Below, one piece after another: positions 57,520 through 64,000 of a stretch of DNA of 64,000 nucleotides. The DNA lies in NCBI RefSeq assembly GCF_000383615.1, contig NZ_KB911604.1:22645-86644 (forward strand), read 5' to 3'. The notes below the pieces were generated by a model. The model ran no database searches. It was not told the origin of the DNA and saw only the letters and a program-made list of their open reading frames with translations. Within the stretch, counting starts at the first letter, position 1. Each line of letters opens with the position of its first letter. Source of the DNA: Streptomyces canus 299MFChir4.1. Its GTDB lineage: Bacteria > Actinomycetota > Actinomycetes > Streptomycetales > Streptomycetaceae. A program made the translations under genes and the position numbers.

Positions 57520-58236
57520 TCAGGGAGCCTCGCGCACCCCGAACGCCGCCGCGTCCCACGTCCCGTCCAGCCGCGGTGCCAGCCAACTCGGCGCCACGGC
57601 GCGGAAGTCGGCCGGAGCGAGCCGTCCCGCACCGGCCGGCAGAGCGCCGAGCAGCGGAGCCCCGGACACATCCGGCAGATCCGCGAGGTTGCAACGCGAC
57701 GCGAGGTCCGGGGAGTCGGGCCAGCTGCCGATCACCACACCCGCCAAGTCGAGCTTGCGGCGTCGCAGTTCACGGGCCGTCAGCTCCGTCGTGTTGAGCG
57801 TGCCCAGCCCCGCCGACGCCACGACCAGGACCGGCGCCCGCAGCAGCTCCGCCGCGTCGGCCAGCGTCCCGCCCCTGTCGTCGAAGCGGACGAGCAGCCC
57901 GCCCGCCCCCTCCACCAGCACCAGATCGTGCTCGACGGCCAGCTTGGCGGCGGCCTCGGCGACCTCCCGCGGCCGCACCGGCCGCAGAGCGGCCCGCCGC
58001 GCGGCCGTCGCCGGGGCCAACGGCTCGGGAAAGCGGGCGAGTTCGGCCCTCGTCACGGCACCCGCGAGCCGGGCCACCTCGTCGGCGTCCCCGGGCTCGT
58101 CCGGCCGCACACCGGTCTGCGCGGCCTTCAGGACGGCGACCGTCCGTCCGGCGGCGAGCGCGGCGGCGGCGACGGCGGCCGTGGTGACGGTCTTGCCGAC
58201 CTCCGTGCCCGTCCCCGTGATCACCAGAACCGGCAT
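57520..58236 (-). CDS. bioD: Dethiobiotin synthetase
   Basis: A 238-residue ATP-dependent carboxylase that closes the ureido ring of dethiobiotin. The P-loop is GTGTEVGKT (residues 8-16). Further marks are LKAAQTGV with the substrate Lys, VLVEGAGGLLVRFD (Mg and substrate loop) and VLVVASAGLGTLNTTELTAREL. ATG 58236 follows the bioA stop by one base (TGACATG), so it is translated with bioA as the last gene of bioB-bioA-bioD. Confidence 0.95.
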   Translation of the reverse strand: MPVLVITGTGTEVGKTVTTAAVAAAALAAGRTVAVLKAAQTGVRPDEPGDADEVARLAGAVTRAELARFPEPLAPATAARRAALRPVRPREVAEAAAKLAVEHDLVLVEGAGGLLVRFDDRGGTLADAAELLRAPVLVVASAGLGTLNTTELTARELRRRKLDLAGVVIGSWPDSPDLASRCNLADLPDVSGAPLLGALPAGAGRLAPADFRAVAPSWLAPRLDGTWDAAAFGVREAP

Positions 58237-58237
58237 G

Positions 58238-59524
58238 TCATCCCTCCTGAGCGGCGGCACACACCGCACGCGCGATCCGTGCCACGTCCTCGTCACCCGT
58301 GACGTACGGCGGCATCGTGTAGACGAGGTCGCGGAACGGCCGCAGCCACACGCCCTCGCGGACGGCGGCCTCCGTCGCGGCCCGCATGTCGACGTCGTGG
58401 TCCAGCTGTACGACCCCGATGGCGCCGAGCACCCGCACGTCCTTCACACCCGGGAGCCCACGGGCCGGCGCCAGCCCCTCGCGCAGCCCCGCCTCGATCC
58501 GCTTGACCTCGGAGAGCCAGTCCTGCCCGAGCAGCAGGTCGATCGACGCGCAGGCCACCGACGCGGCCAACGGGTTGCCCATGAAGGTGGGGCCGTGGGC
58601 GAGCACCGGCACCTCGCCCCGCGAGATGCCGTCCGCCACCCGGGACGTGCACAGGGTCGCCGCCATCGTCAGGTAGCCGCCGGTCAGCGCCTTGCCCACG
58701 CACATCACGTCCGGCGTCACCGCCGCGTGCTCCGCCGCGAAAAGGGCGCCCGTGCGGCCGAAACCGGTCGCGATCTCGTCGAACACCAGCAGCACGTCGT
58801 GCGCGTCGCACGCCTCGCGCAGCACCCGCAGATAGGCGGGGGAGTGGAACCGCATCCCGCCCGCACCCTGCACCACCGGCTCCACGATCACCGCGGCCAG
58901 TTCGTCGGCGTGCCGCTCGATCGCCGCGCGCAGCCGGTCGGCGTACGACTCCTCGTACTCGGCCGGGGGCGCGTCCACGAACACCTGGCGGGGCAGGACC
59001 CCGGACCACAGTTCGTGCATCCCGCCCTCGGGGTCGCACACCGACATCGGCTGCCAGGTGTCGCCGTGGTAGCCGCCGCGCCAGGTCAGCAGACGCTGCT
59101 TGCCCGTGCGGCCCAGCGAACGCCAGTACTGCAGGCACATCTTCACCGCGACCTCGACCGACACCGATCCCGAGTCGGCCAGGAAGACATGCTCCAGGCC
59201 CTCGGGAGACATGTCGACAAGGAGCTTTGCGAGCCGGACGGCGGGCTCATGGGTGAGCCCGCCGAACATCACATGGCTCATCCGCCCGAGCTGCTCCCGC
59301 GCGGCCTCGTTCAGCACCGGGTGGTTGTAGCCGTGGATCGCCGACCACCAGGAGGACATGCCGTCCACCAGCTCGGGGCCCCCGGCGAGCCGCAGCCGCA
59401 CCCCGCTCGCCGACTCCACGACGAGCGGATCGACCCGGCCGGGCATCGGACCGTACGGATGCCACACGTGCCGCCGGTCGAGTGCCAGCAGCTCCGGCAC
59501 GGGCAGGCCGGGCAGATCAGGCAT
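58238..59524 (-). CDS. bioA: Adenosylmethionine-8-amino-7-oxononanoate aminotransferase
   Basis: A 428-residue fold-type I PLP aminotransferase that makes 7,8-diaminopelargonate with S-adenosylmethionine as amino donor. Features are RHVWHPYGPM at the N-terminus, SSWWSAIHGYNHP, the cofactor-binding segments LADSGSVSVEVAVKMCLQYW and LLVFDEIATGFGRTG, and the lysine loop CVGKALTGGY. ATG 59524 overlaps the bioB stop by eight bases, which supports the start. It is the middle gene of the bio operon. Confidence 0.95.
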   Translation of the reverse strand: MPDLPGLPVPELLALDRRHVWHPYGPMPGRVDPLVVESASGVRLRLAGGPELVDGMSSWWSAIHGYNHPVLNEAAREQLGRMSHVMFGGLTHEPAVRLAKLLVDMSPEGLEHVFLADSGSVSVEVAVKMCLQYWRSLGRTGKQRLLTWRGGYHGDTWQPMSVCDPEGGMHELWSGVLPRQVFVDAPPAEYEESYADRLRAAIERHADELAAVIVEPVVQGAGGMRFHSPAYLRVLREACDAHDVLLVFDEIATGFGRTGALFAAEHAAVTPDVMCVGKALTGGYLTMAATLCTSRVADGISRGEVPVLAHGPTFMGNPLAASVACASIDLLLGQDWLSEVKRIEAGLREGLAPARGLPGVKDVRVLGAIGVVQLDHDVDMRAATEAAVREGVWLRPFRDLVYTMPPYVTGDEDVARIARAVCAAAQEG

Positions 59525-60716
59525 TGGGCGCGAGATCCGTTCCGGCACCTCGACGGCGTACGGCGACGAGATCGGTCCGCGCCTCGTTGGCGGGAGCGGC
59601 GGCCGGGACCGTCGTACCGCAGACCCCGCCGCCCTGGTGGGACCCGCAGCCCGCGCCCTCGTGGGACCCGCAGCCCGCGGACTCGTGCGAGCCGCAGCCG
59701 CCACCGGCCGTCGTCCGGTGTTCGGGGAGGGTCACCTCGCCCGCGCCCTCCACCTCGAAGCCGGCGTCCGCGATCATCTCCAGGTCGGCCTTGCCGGCCT
59801 GGCCCTCGGTGGTGAGGTAGTCGCCGAGGAAGATCGAGTTGGCGAGGTTGAGGGCGAGGGGCTGCATGGTGCGCAGATGGACCTCGCGGCCGCCCGCGAT
59901 GCGGACCTCGACGTCCGGGCAGACGAAGCGGACCATCGCCAGGATGCGCAGGCAGCGCTGCGGGGTGAGGTTCCACTCCTTGGCGAGCGGGGTGCCCTCG
60001 ACCGGGATCAGGAAGTTGACCGGAACCGAGTCGGGGTCCAGCTCGCGCAGCGAGTAGACGACGTCGACCAGGTCCTCGTCGCTCTCGCCCATGCCGGCGA
60101 TCAGACCCGAGCAGGCGGACAGACCGGCGGCGTGCGCCTTGGTCACGGTGTCGACGCGGTCGGCGTAGGTGTGGGTGGTCGTGATGTCGCCGTAGGTCGA
60201 CTCGGACGTGTTGAGGTTGTGGTTGTAGGCGTCCGCGCCCGCCTCGCGCAGCCGCTCGGCCTGGCCGTCGGAGAGCAGACCGAGACAGGCGCACACCTCG
60301 ACGCCCTCGTTCTCTTCCTTGATCGCCTTGATGGTGCCCGCGACCCGGTCCACGTCACGGTCGGTCGGACCGCGCCCGGACGCCACCAGGCAGACCCGCT
60401 TGGCGCCGCCCGCGAGGCCGGCGGCCGCGGCCTGGGAAGCCTGCTCGGGCTTGAGCCAGGTGTACTTCAGGATGCCCGTCGAGGAGCCCAGCCGCTGGGA
60501 GCAGTAGGAGCAGTCCTCGGGGCACAGCCCGGACTTCAGGTTGACGAGATAGTTGAGTTTCACCCGCCGTCCGAACCAGTGCCGGCGCACCTTTCCGGCC
60601 GCGGCCACCACGTCGAGCAGGTCGTCGTCGGAGGTGGCCAGCACGGCCAGCGCCTCCTCGCGGGTCGGCAGCTCGCGCCGAAGCCCCTTGTCCACCAGCG
60701 TGTTCAGCAGGTCCAT
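59517..60716 (-). CDS. bioB: Biotin synthase with Cys/His-rich C-terminal repeats
   Basis: A 399-residue radical SAM enzyme that inserts sulfur into dethiobiotin. The [4Fe-4S] triad is C65-x3-C69-x2-C72. The [2Fe-2S] ligands are probably C109, C142 (or C144), C202 and the Arg in VRIAGGR near 272. The core ends near residue 333. An extra tail follows with three GCGSH repeats (about 340-361: GCGSHESA, GCGSHEGA, GCGSHQGG) and a final Cys. ATG 60716 was chosen by match to family N-termini; an upstream GTG would overlap the promoter. First gene of bioB-bioA-bioD. Confidence 0.96.
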   Translation of the reverse strand: MDLLNTLVDKGLRRELPTREEALAVLATSDDDLLDVVAAAGKVRRHWFGRRVKLNYLVNLKSGLCPEDCSYCSQRLGSSTGILKYTWLKPEQASQAAAAGLAGGAKRVCLVASGRGPTDRDVDRVAGTIKAIKEENEGVEVCACLGLLSDGQAERLREAGADAYNHNLNTSESTYGDITTTHTYADRVDTVTKAHAAGLSACSGLIAGMGESDEDLVDVVYSLRELDPDSVPVNFLIPVEGTPLAKEWNLTPQRCLRILAMVRFVCPDVEVRIAGGREVHLRTMQPLALNLANSIFLGDYLTTEGQAGKADLEMIADAGFEVEGAGEVTLPEHRTTAGGGCGSHESAGCGSHEGAGCGSHQGGGVCGTTVPAAAPANEARTDLVAVRRRGAGTDLAPNA

Positions 60717-60785
60717 GAGAGCCGATCCTGTCCTACGGACCCGCTCCGGGCCAAGGTAGGGATCGCACAACACACCCGCTTCGAC

Positions 60786-60803
60786 GTGTGGGTATTGCCA
60801 CAC
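60786..60803. promoter_or_regulatory. Inverted repeat in the divergent bioB/bioF promoter region
   Basis: GTGTGG (60786-60791) and CCACAC (60798-60803) form a perfect repeat with a six-base spacer, 70 bases upstream of bioB and 62 bases upstream of bioF. Such a site could bind a biotin regulator. The gap is 148 bases in total. Confidence 0.5.
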
Positions 60804-60864
60804 CGTAGGTAGCGTTTGCTGCCGCTAGGGTCTGTCCGTTGTCTACAAAAGCCCCGGAGGACCC

Positions 60865-61992
60865 ATGGCGTTCGGCTGGATCGACGAGCAGGCGGCGGCG
60901 CGCCGGCGGGCCGGACTCGTGCGGACCCTGCGGCCACGCCCGGCCGACTCGCCGCTGCTCGATCTCGCGAGCAACGACTACTTGGGCCTCGCCCGCCATC
61001 CCGAGGTCGTGGCGGGCGCCGCGGCCGCCGCGCGGACCTGGGGCGCCGGTGCCACCGGCTCCCGGCTCGTCACCGGCACCACCGAGCTGCACACCCGGCT
61101 CGAAAGTGAACTGGCCGAGTTCTGCGGCTTCGAGGCGGCGCTCGTCTTCTCCTCGGGCTACGCGGCGAACCTGGCCGCCGTCACCGCGCTCGCGCCGCAC
61201 GGCTCCCTGATCGTCTCCGACGCTGGCAACCACGCCTCCCTCATCGACGGCTGCAGGCTGGCCCGCGGTACGACCCAGGTCGTCGCGCATGCCGACCCGG
61301 ACGCGGTGCGCAAGGCGCTCGGCACCCACGAGGGGCCCGCCGTCGCCGTGTCCGACACGGTCTTCTCGGTCGACGGCGACGCGGCACCCCTGGCCGGCCT
61401 CGCCGAGGCATGCCGGGAGCACGGCGCGGGCCTGGTCGTCGACGACGCCCACGGCCTGGGCGTGCTCGGCGCCGGCGGCCGCGGCGCCCCGCAGGCGGCG
61501 GGACTCGCGGGCGCCGACGACGTGGTCGTCACGGTCACGCTGTCCAAGTCGCTCGGCAGCCAGGGCGGCGCCGTCCTCGGCCCCGCACGGGTCGTCGAAC
61601 ATCTGGTCAACGCGGCACGGACGTTCATCTTCGACACCGGTCTGGCCCCCGCCTCGGCGGGAGCCGCCCTCGCGGCCCTGCGGCTGCTCGGCCGTGAGCC
61701 CGAGCGGGCCGCCCGCGCGCGCGAGGTGGCGACCGGACTGCACGCACGCCTGACCGCCGCGGGTCTGGAAGCGGTACGTCCGGACGCCGCGGTGGTCTCG
61801 GTGCGCGCGCCCTCCCCGGAGGAGGCCGTTCAGTGGGCGGCCGACTGCCGTGCCGCCGGGCTCTTCGTGGGCTGTTTCCGGCCCCCGTCCGTGCCCGACG
61901 GCATCTCACGGCTCAGGCTGACCGCCCGCGCGGACCTCTCCGAGGAGCAGATCGAACGCGCTGTTCAGGTGATCGGCGGGACACGACCATGA
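60865..61992 (+). CDS. bioF: 8-amino-7-oxononanoate synthase
   Basis: A 375-residue alpha-oxoamine synthase that joins pimeloyl-thioester and alanine, the first ring step of biotin. Features are LDLASNDYLGLARHPEV, GAGATGSRLVTGTTELHTRLE, VSDAGNHASLIDGCRLA, LVVDDAHGLGVLG and the lysine loop VTLSKSLGSQGG. It diverges from bioB with 148 bases between starts. Ribosome binding site GGAGG lies upstream of ATG 60865. With bioA, bioB and bioD it gives the whole late biotin pathway. Confidence 0.95.
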   Translation: MAFGWIDEQAAARRRAGLVRTLRPRPADSPLLDLASNDYLGLARHPEVVAGAAAAARTWGAGATGSRLVTGTTELHTRLESELAEFCGFEAALVFSSGYAANLAAVTALAPHGSLIVSDAGNHASLIDGCRLARGTTQVVAHADPDAVRKALGTHEGPAVAVSDTVFSVDGDAAPLAGLAEACREHGAGLVVDDAHGLGVLGAGGRGAPQAAGLAGADDVVVTVTLSKSLGSQGGAVLGPARVVEHLVNAARTFIFDTGLAPASAGAALAALRLLGREPERAARAREVATGLHARLTAAGLEAVRPDAAVVSVRAPSPEEAVQWAADCRAAGLFVGCFRPPSVPDGISRLRLTARADLSEEQIERAVQVIGGTRP

Positions 61993-62032
61993 GTCGGCGT
62001 GACACGGCCGTGCGCCGAACGGACTGAAACGG

Positions 62033-62254
62033 TCAGAACGCGCGCACGAAGCCCGCCCAGCTCTCGGGGGAGAAGAGCAGCGCGGGTCCGTCCGGGTTCT
62101 TGGAGTCGCGTACGGCGAGCAGCCCGGCACACGGCCCGGCCGACGGCCTCGCTGTCTCGACGCAGTTGTTCGCTCCAGTGCTGTAGCTGCTGCGCAGCCA
62201 GCGCACTTCGGGCAATCGTGTACTGGAGATGACGTTCCGAGGCAATGCGGACAT
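62033..62254 (-). CDS. DUF397 protein
   Basis: A 73-residue DUF397 protein, a streptomycete-specific small protein. The family marks are RWLRSSYSTGANNCVETA, LLAVRDSKNPDGPALLFSPESWAGFV. These genes sit next to XRE-DUF5753 regulators and RsbW-like ATPases and take part in developmental or antibiotic control (WhiJ-like loci). Start ATG 62254 has GGAGG upstream. It follows the XRE gene by nine bases, same strand. Confidence 0.9.
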   Translation of the reverse strand: MSALPRNVISSTRLPEVRWLRSSYSTGANNCVETARPSAGPCAGLLAVRDSKNPDGPALLFSPESWAGFVRAF

Positions 62255-62263
62255 GGTGCCTCC

Positions 62264-63124
62264 TTACGCGCCGTCACCCATCTCGGCGAGGTAATCCAAC
62301 GAGTCCTCGGGCGAAAGGGCGTGGATCCGAAGGGTGTTGAAGGCCTCGGTGTAGGCCTGGAGGTCTTCTTTCCGCTCGAGATAGAGGCTACTCGTCAAGT
62401 GGTCGAGAACAACCACATCCAGATCAGAAGTGCGCGAAAATGAGAAGATTACGAAAGGCCCGGTGATACCCACATGCGCCCCGGCAGTGAACGGCAGTAC
62501 CTGCAGCCGCACTTGAGGCAGCCGGGCCGCCTCCAGGAGTCTCTTGCGCTGACGGGCCATCACCTCGGGGCCGCCGACCTCCCGTCGCAGCACCGCCTCG
62601 TCCAGGACCGCGCTCAACTCCAGGGGCGGCTGCGCACGGAGGATGTCCTGCCGGGCCAGCCGGACCTCGACCAGCGCGTCGAGACGTGCGTCGTCCAGGC
62701 CGTCCACGGCGGCCCGGGTCACCGCGCGGGCGTACTCGGGCGTCTGGAGCAGCCCGGGCACGACCGAGGTCTCCAGCGTGCGCATCGCGCTCGCCTGGGA
62801 CTCCAGACTGATGAAGTCCCGGTATGTCGGCGGCAGGACACCCCGGTACGCGTGCCACCAGTGGTGCCGGCCGCCGCTCTCGTCGGAGCCCGCCAATACC
62901 AGCAGCAGCTCCCGCAGATTCGCGTCCCCCACGCGGTAGGCGTCGAGGAGTAACCGCACATCGGCCGGTTTCACCCCGCTGGCACCGGTCTCGATGCGGC
63001 TCACCTTCGACTGGTGCCAGCCCACGAGCCGGGCCGCCTCACCGCTGGTGAGCCCCGCACTCGCGCGCAACGCACGCAGTTCGGCGCCCAGTTTCCGCCG
63101 GCGCACCGCGGGGCCGTGCTGCAT
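62264..63124 (-). CDS. XRE-family regulator with DUF5753 domain (WhiJ/Scr1 type), TTA-containing
   Basis: A 286-residue regulator. The helix-turn-helix is at about 11-65 (LGAELRALRASAGLTSGEAARLVGWHQSKVSRIETG). The DUF5753 domain covers about 105-280 (QTPEYARAVTRAAVDG, HLTSSLYLERKEDLQAYTEAFNTL). Codon 58 (62951-62953, + strand TAA) is TTA, so translation should depend on the bldA tRNA and be tied to late growth. It is divergent from an ATP-binding protein and followed by DUF397, the classic WhiJ-type triad. Confidence 0.92.
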   Translation of the reverse strand: MQHGPAVRRRKLGAELRALRASAGLTSGEAARLVGWHQSKVSRIETGASGVKPADVRLLLDAYRVGDANLRELLLVLAGSDESGGRHHWWHAYRGVLPPTYRDFISLESQASAMRTLETSVVPGLLQTPEYARAVTRAAVDGLDDARLDALVEVRLARQDILRAQPPLELSAVLDEAVLRREVGGPEVMARQRKRLLEAARLPQVRLQVLPFTAGAHVGITGPFVIFSFSRTSDLDVVVLDHLTSSLYLERKEDLQAYTEAFNTLRIHALSPEDSLDYLAEMGDGA

Positions 63125-63337
63125 GCGCTCCTCCTTACTCCTGACGAGCCGCCCAAATACGGTCTCGCGTCGCAGAGTTCACCGCTTCGAGCGACAGATA
63201 TATGCACATCTTGGTGGATCGGCACCCGTCACGGCCTCCGTGGTGGCACTCTGACGATGAACCACCAGTCCGGGACCGTACTCGAACCATCCGCACCGTG
63301 TCGGACTCCGGTCCCGTGGGAAAGGGACGACGTCGCC

Positions 63338-63796
63338 ATGGCAGACCACCTGGAAGCATCCGTCACTCTGCCGAGCGAACCCGCCTCGGTCTCCGCGGCC
63401 CGCACCTATGTCCTGAGCACCCTGGCGGAGTGGGGGCTGCCGCCGACCACGGACGCCGCCGAGACCGTCCGGCTCATCGTCTCCGAACTCGCCACCAACG
63501 CCGTACAGCACACCTTCGGGCAGTCACCCACCTTCACGGTGGACATCGAGCTGGACCGTGACGAACAGCTGCGCATCGGGGTCACCGACAGCCACCCCCG
63601 CTTCCCCAAGCGGCTGCCCGCCGCGGTCCAGCAGGACAACGGTCGGGGGATGGTGATCATCCGCTGGCTCGCCGCCGAGAGCGGCGGCAGGCTGAGAGTC
63701 AGGCCCACCCGCGAAGGCGGCAAGACCGTCCAGATCGAACTCCCGTGGACGGTACCGGCGGAGCCGGTCACCGCCGCGGGGCAGCAGGAGCCGTAG
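63338..63796 (+). CDS. RsbW-like ATP-binding protein
   Basis: A protein of about 152 residues of the HATPase_c anti-sigma-like family (GHKL fold). It starts at the segment MADHLEASVTLPSEPASVSAARTY, and carries VRLIVSELATNAVQHTFG (N-box with Glu and Asn) and NGRGMVIIRWLAAES (G-box). It may antagonise a sigma factor or partner the XRE/DUF397 proteins. An in-frame ATG at 63257 would add 27 residues; I preferred 63338 because similar proteins begin there and AAAGGGA lies upstream. Divergent from the XRE gene. Confidence 0.82.
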   Translation: MADHLEASVTLPSEPASVSAARTYVLSTLAEWGLPPTTDAAETVRLIVSELATNAVQHTFGQSPTFTVDIELDRDEQLRIGVTDSHPRFPKRLPAAVQQDNGRGMVIIRWLAAESGGRLRVRPTREGGKTVQIELPWTVPAEPVTAAGQQEP

Positions 63797-63831
63797 AAGA
63801 CATCAGTTCGGCAGGGCCATGTGTCCCGGGG

Positions 63832-64000
63832 TCATCGCAGACGCGGTGACGGCTCTCGCGGTGATGCTCCGGGCCGAACCGTCGCTCGCGGCCTGATCAC
63901 CTCGCGCTCCGTCGGCCCGGGGGCCGGCTGCGACTGCGCCCGCGCCGCCGTGTGCTCCTCGGCGCGTCCCGCCCGCAGGACCAGGCGGGGGAGCAGGCCC
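63832..64000 (-). CDS. Partial hypothetical protein at the right edge
   Basis: An open frame enters from the right edge and ends with TGA at 63832-63834 (55 codons visible). It is Arg/Pro/Ala-rich with high third-position G+C, resembling a disordered C-terminal tail. I recognise no family. It could be chance. Confidence 0.3.
   Translation of the reverse strand, partial: GLLPRLVLRAGRAEEHTAARAQSQPAPGPTEREVIRPRATVRPGASPREPSPRLR

Noticed and set aside
1..64000. Search by eye for CRISPR arrays, tRNA or rRNA genes, insertion sequences, prophage and attachment sites
   Set aside because: No regularly spaced repeats, tRNA cloverleaf, transposase or integrase signs were seen. A short or diverged tRNA could be missed without a covariance search.

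Overview
The window is about 72% G+C. Its start codons are often GTG, TTA leucine codons are very rare, and its gene content (WYL, MocR, DUF397/XRE-DUF5753 and RsbW-like proteins, SigJ, F420-type LLM oxidoreductase) points to the chromosome of a Streptomyces or close relative. I see no rRNA, tRNA, CRISPR array, phage block or insertion sequence. The assignments come from reading translated sequence and recalling families; no search was run.

Layout. 1-7.3 kb: a transporter with its XRE-cupin regulator, a YbaK deacylase, a CDF metal exporter facing an ArsR repressor, a PobA-like flavoprotein, an APC permease and a CoA-binding protein. 7.9-15.5 kb: a stress or dormancy cluster with PPK2, two tandem-Usp proteins (one frameshifted), a zinc alcohol dehydrogenase, DoxX, a cyclic-nucleotide-binding protein, a CBS-BON protein and a DevR-like response regulator. 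Inside it is a 1.1 kb gene-free stretch with degenerate tandem repeats. 15.7-25.8 kb: a cysteinyl-tRNA-synthetase-like remnant joined to a SixA phosphatase, YigZ, SbcD-SbcC, Lrp/rhodanese, an orphan Imm21 protein, DUF885 and a second Lrp. 25.9-35.5 kb: a PLP sulfur-amino-acid enzyme, an ACT-GNAT fusion, PhoD with a PHO box, MocR/EamA, a hydrolase, SigJ and a GntR regulator with a palindromic operator. 35.6-51.4 kb: ROK, a two-component system facing an ABC exporter, a TTA-containing orphan, Mug-PurB, DUF4326, an SGNH hydrolase, two CNNM/CorC proteins, GNAT, an LLM oxidoreductase and a MacB/FtsX-like ABC exporter. 51.5-64 kb: a toxin-antitoxin pair with an altered Fic motif, a methyltransferase, a secreted lipase, a LuxR regulator, VOC/WYL, the biotin genes bioB-bioA-bioD facing bioF, and a WhiJ-type triad of DUF397, XRE and ATPase.

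How the genes work together. Most regulators face their likely targets: XRE-cupin/EamA, ArsR/CDF, Lrp/rhodanese, Lrp/PLP enzyme, MocR/EamA, two-component/ABC and WYL/VOC. The 7.9-15.5 kb cluster resembles DosR/DevR-type hypoxia or dormancy regulons. The biotin locus is nearly complete (BioF, A, D, B), and its BioB carries a Cys/His-rich repeat tail. Two genes contain a TTA codon and may depend on the bldA tRNA: the DUF5753 regulator and a small orphan at 40.5 kb.

Points most worth following up: the CysRS-derived protein without catalytic motifs, the intergenic repeat array, the altered active site of the PobA-like enzyme, the Fic-like toxin with a broken motif and palindromic operator, the BioB tail, and the usp frameshift.
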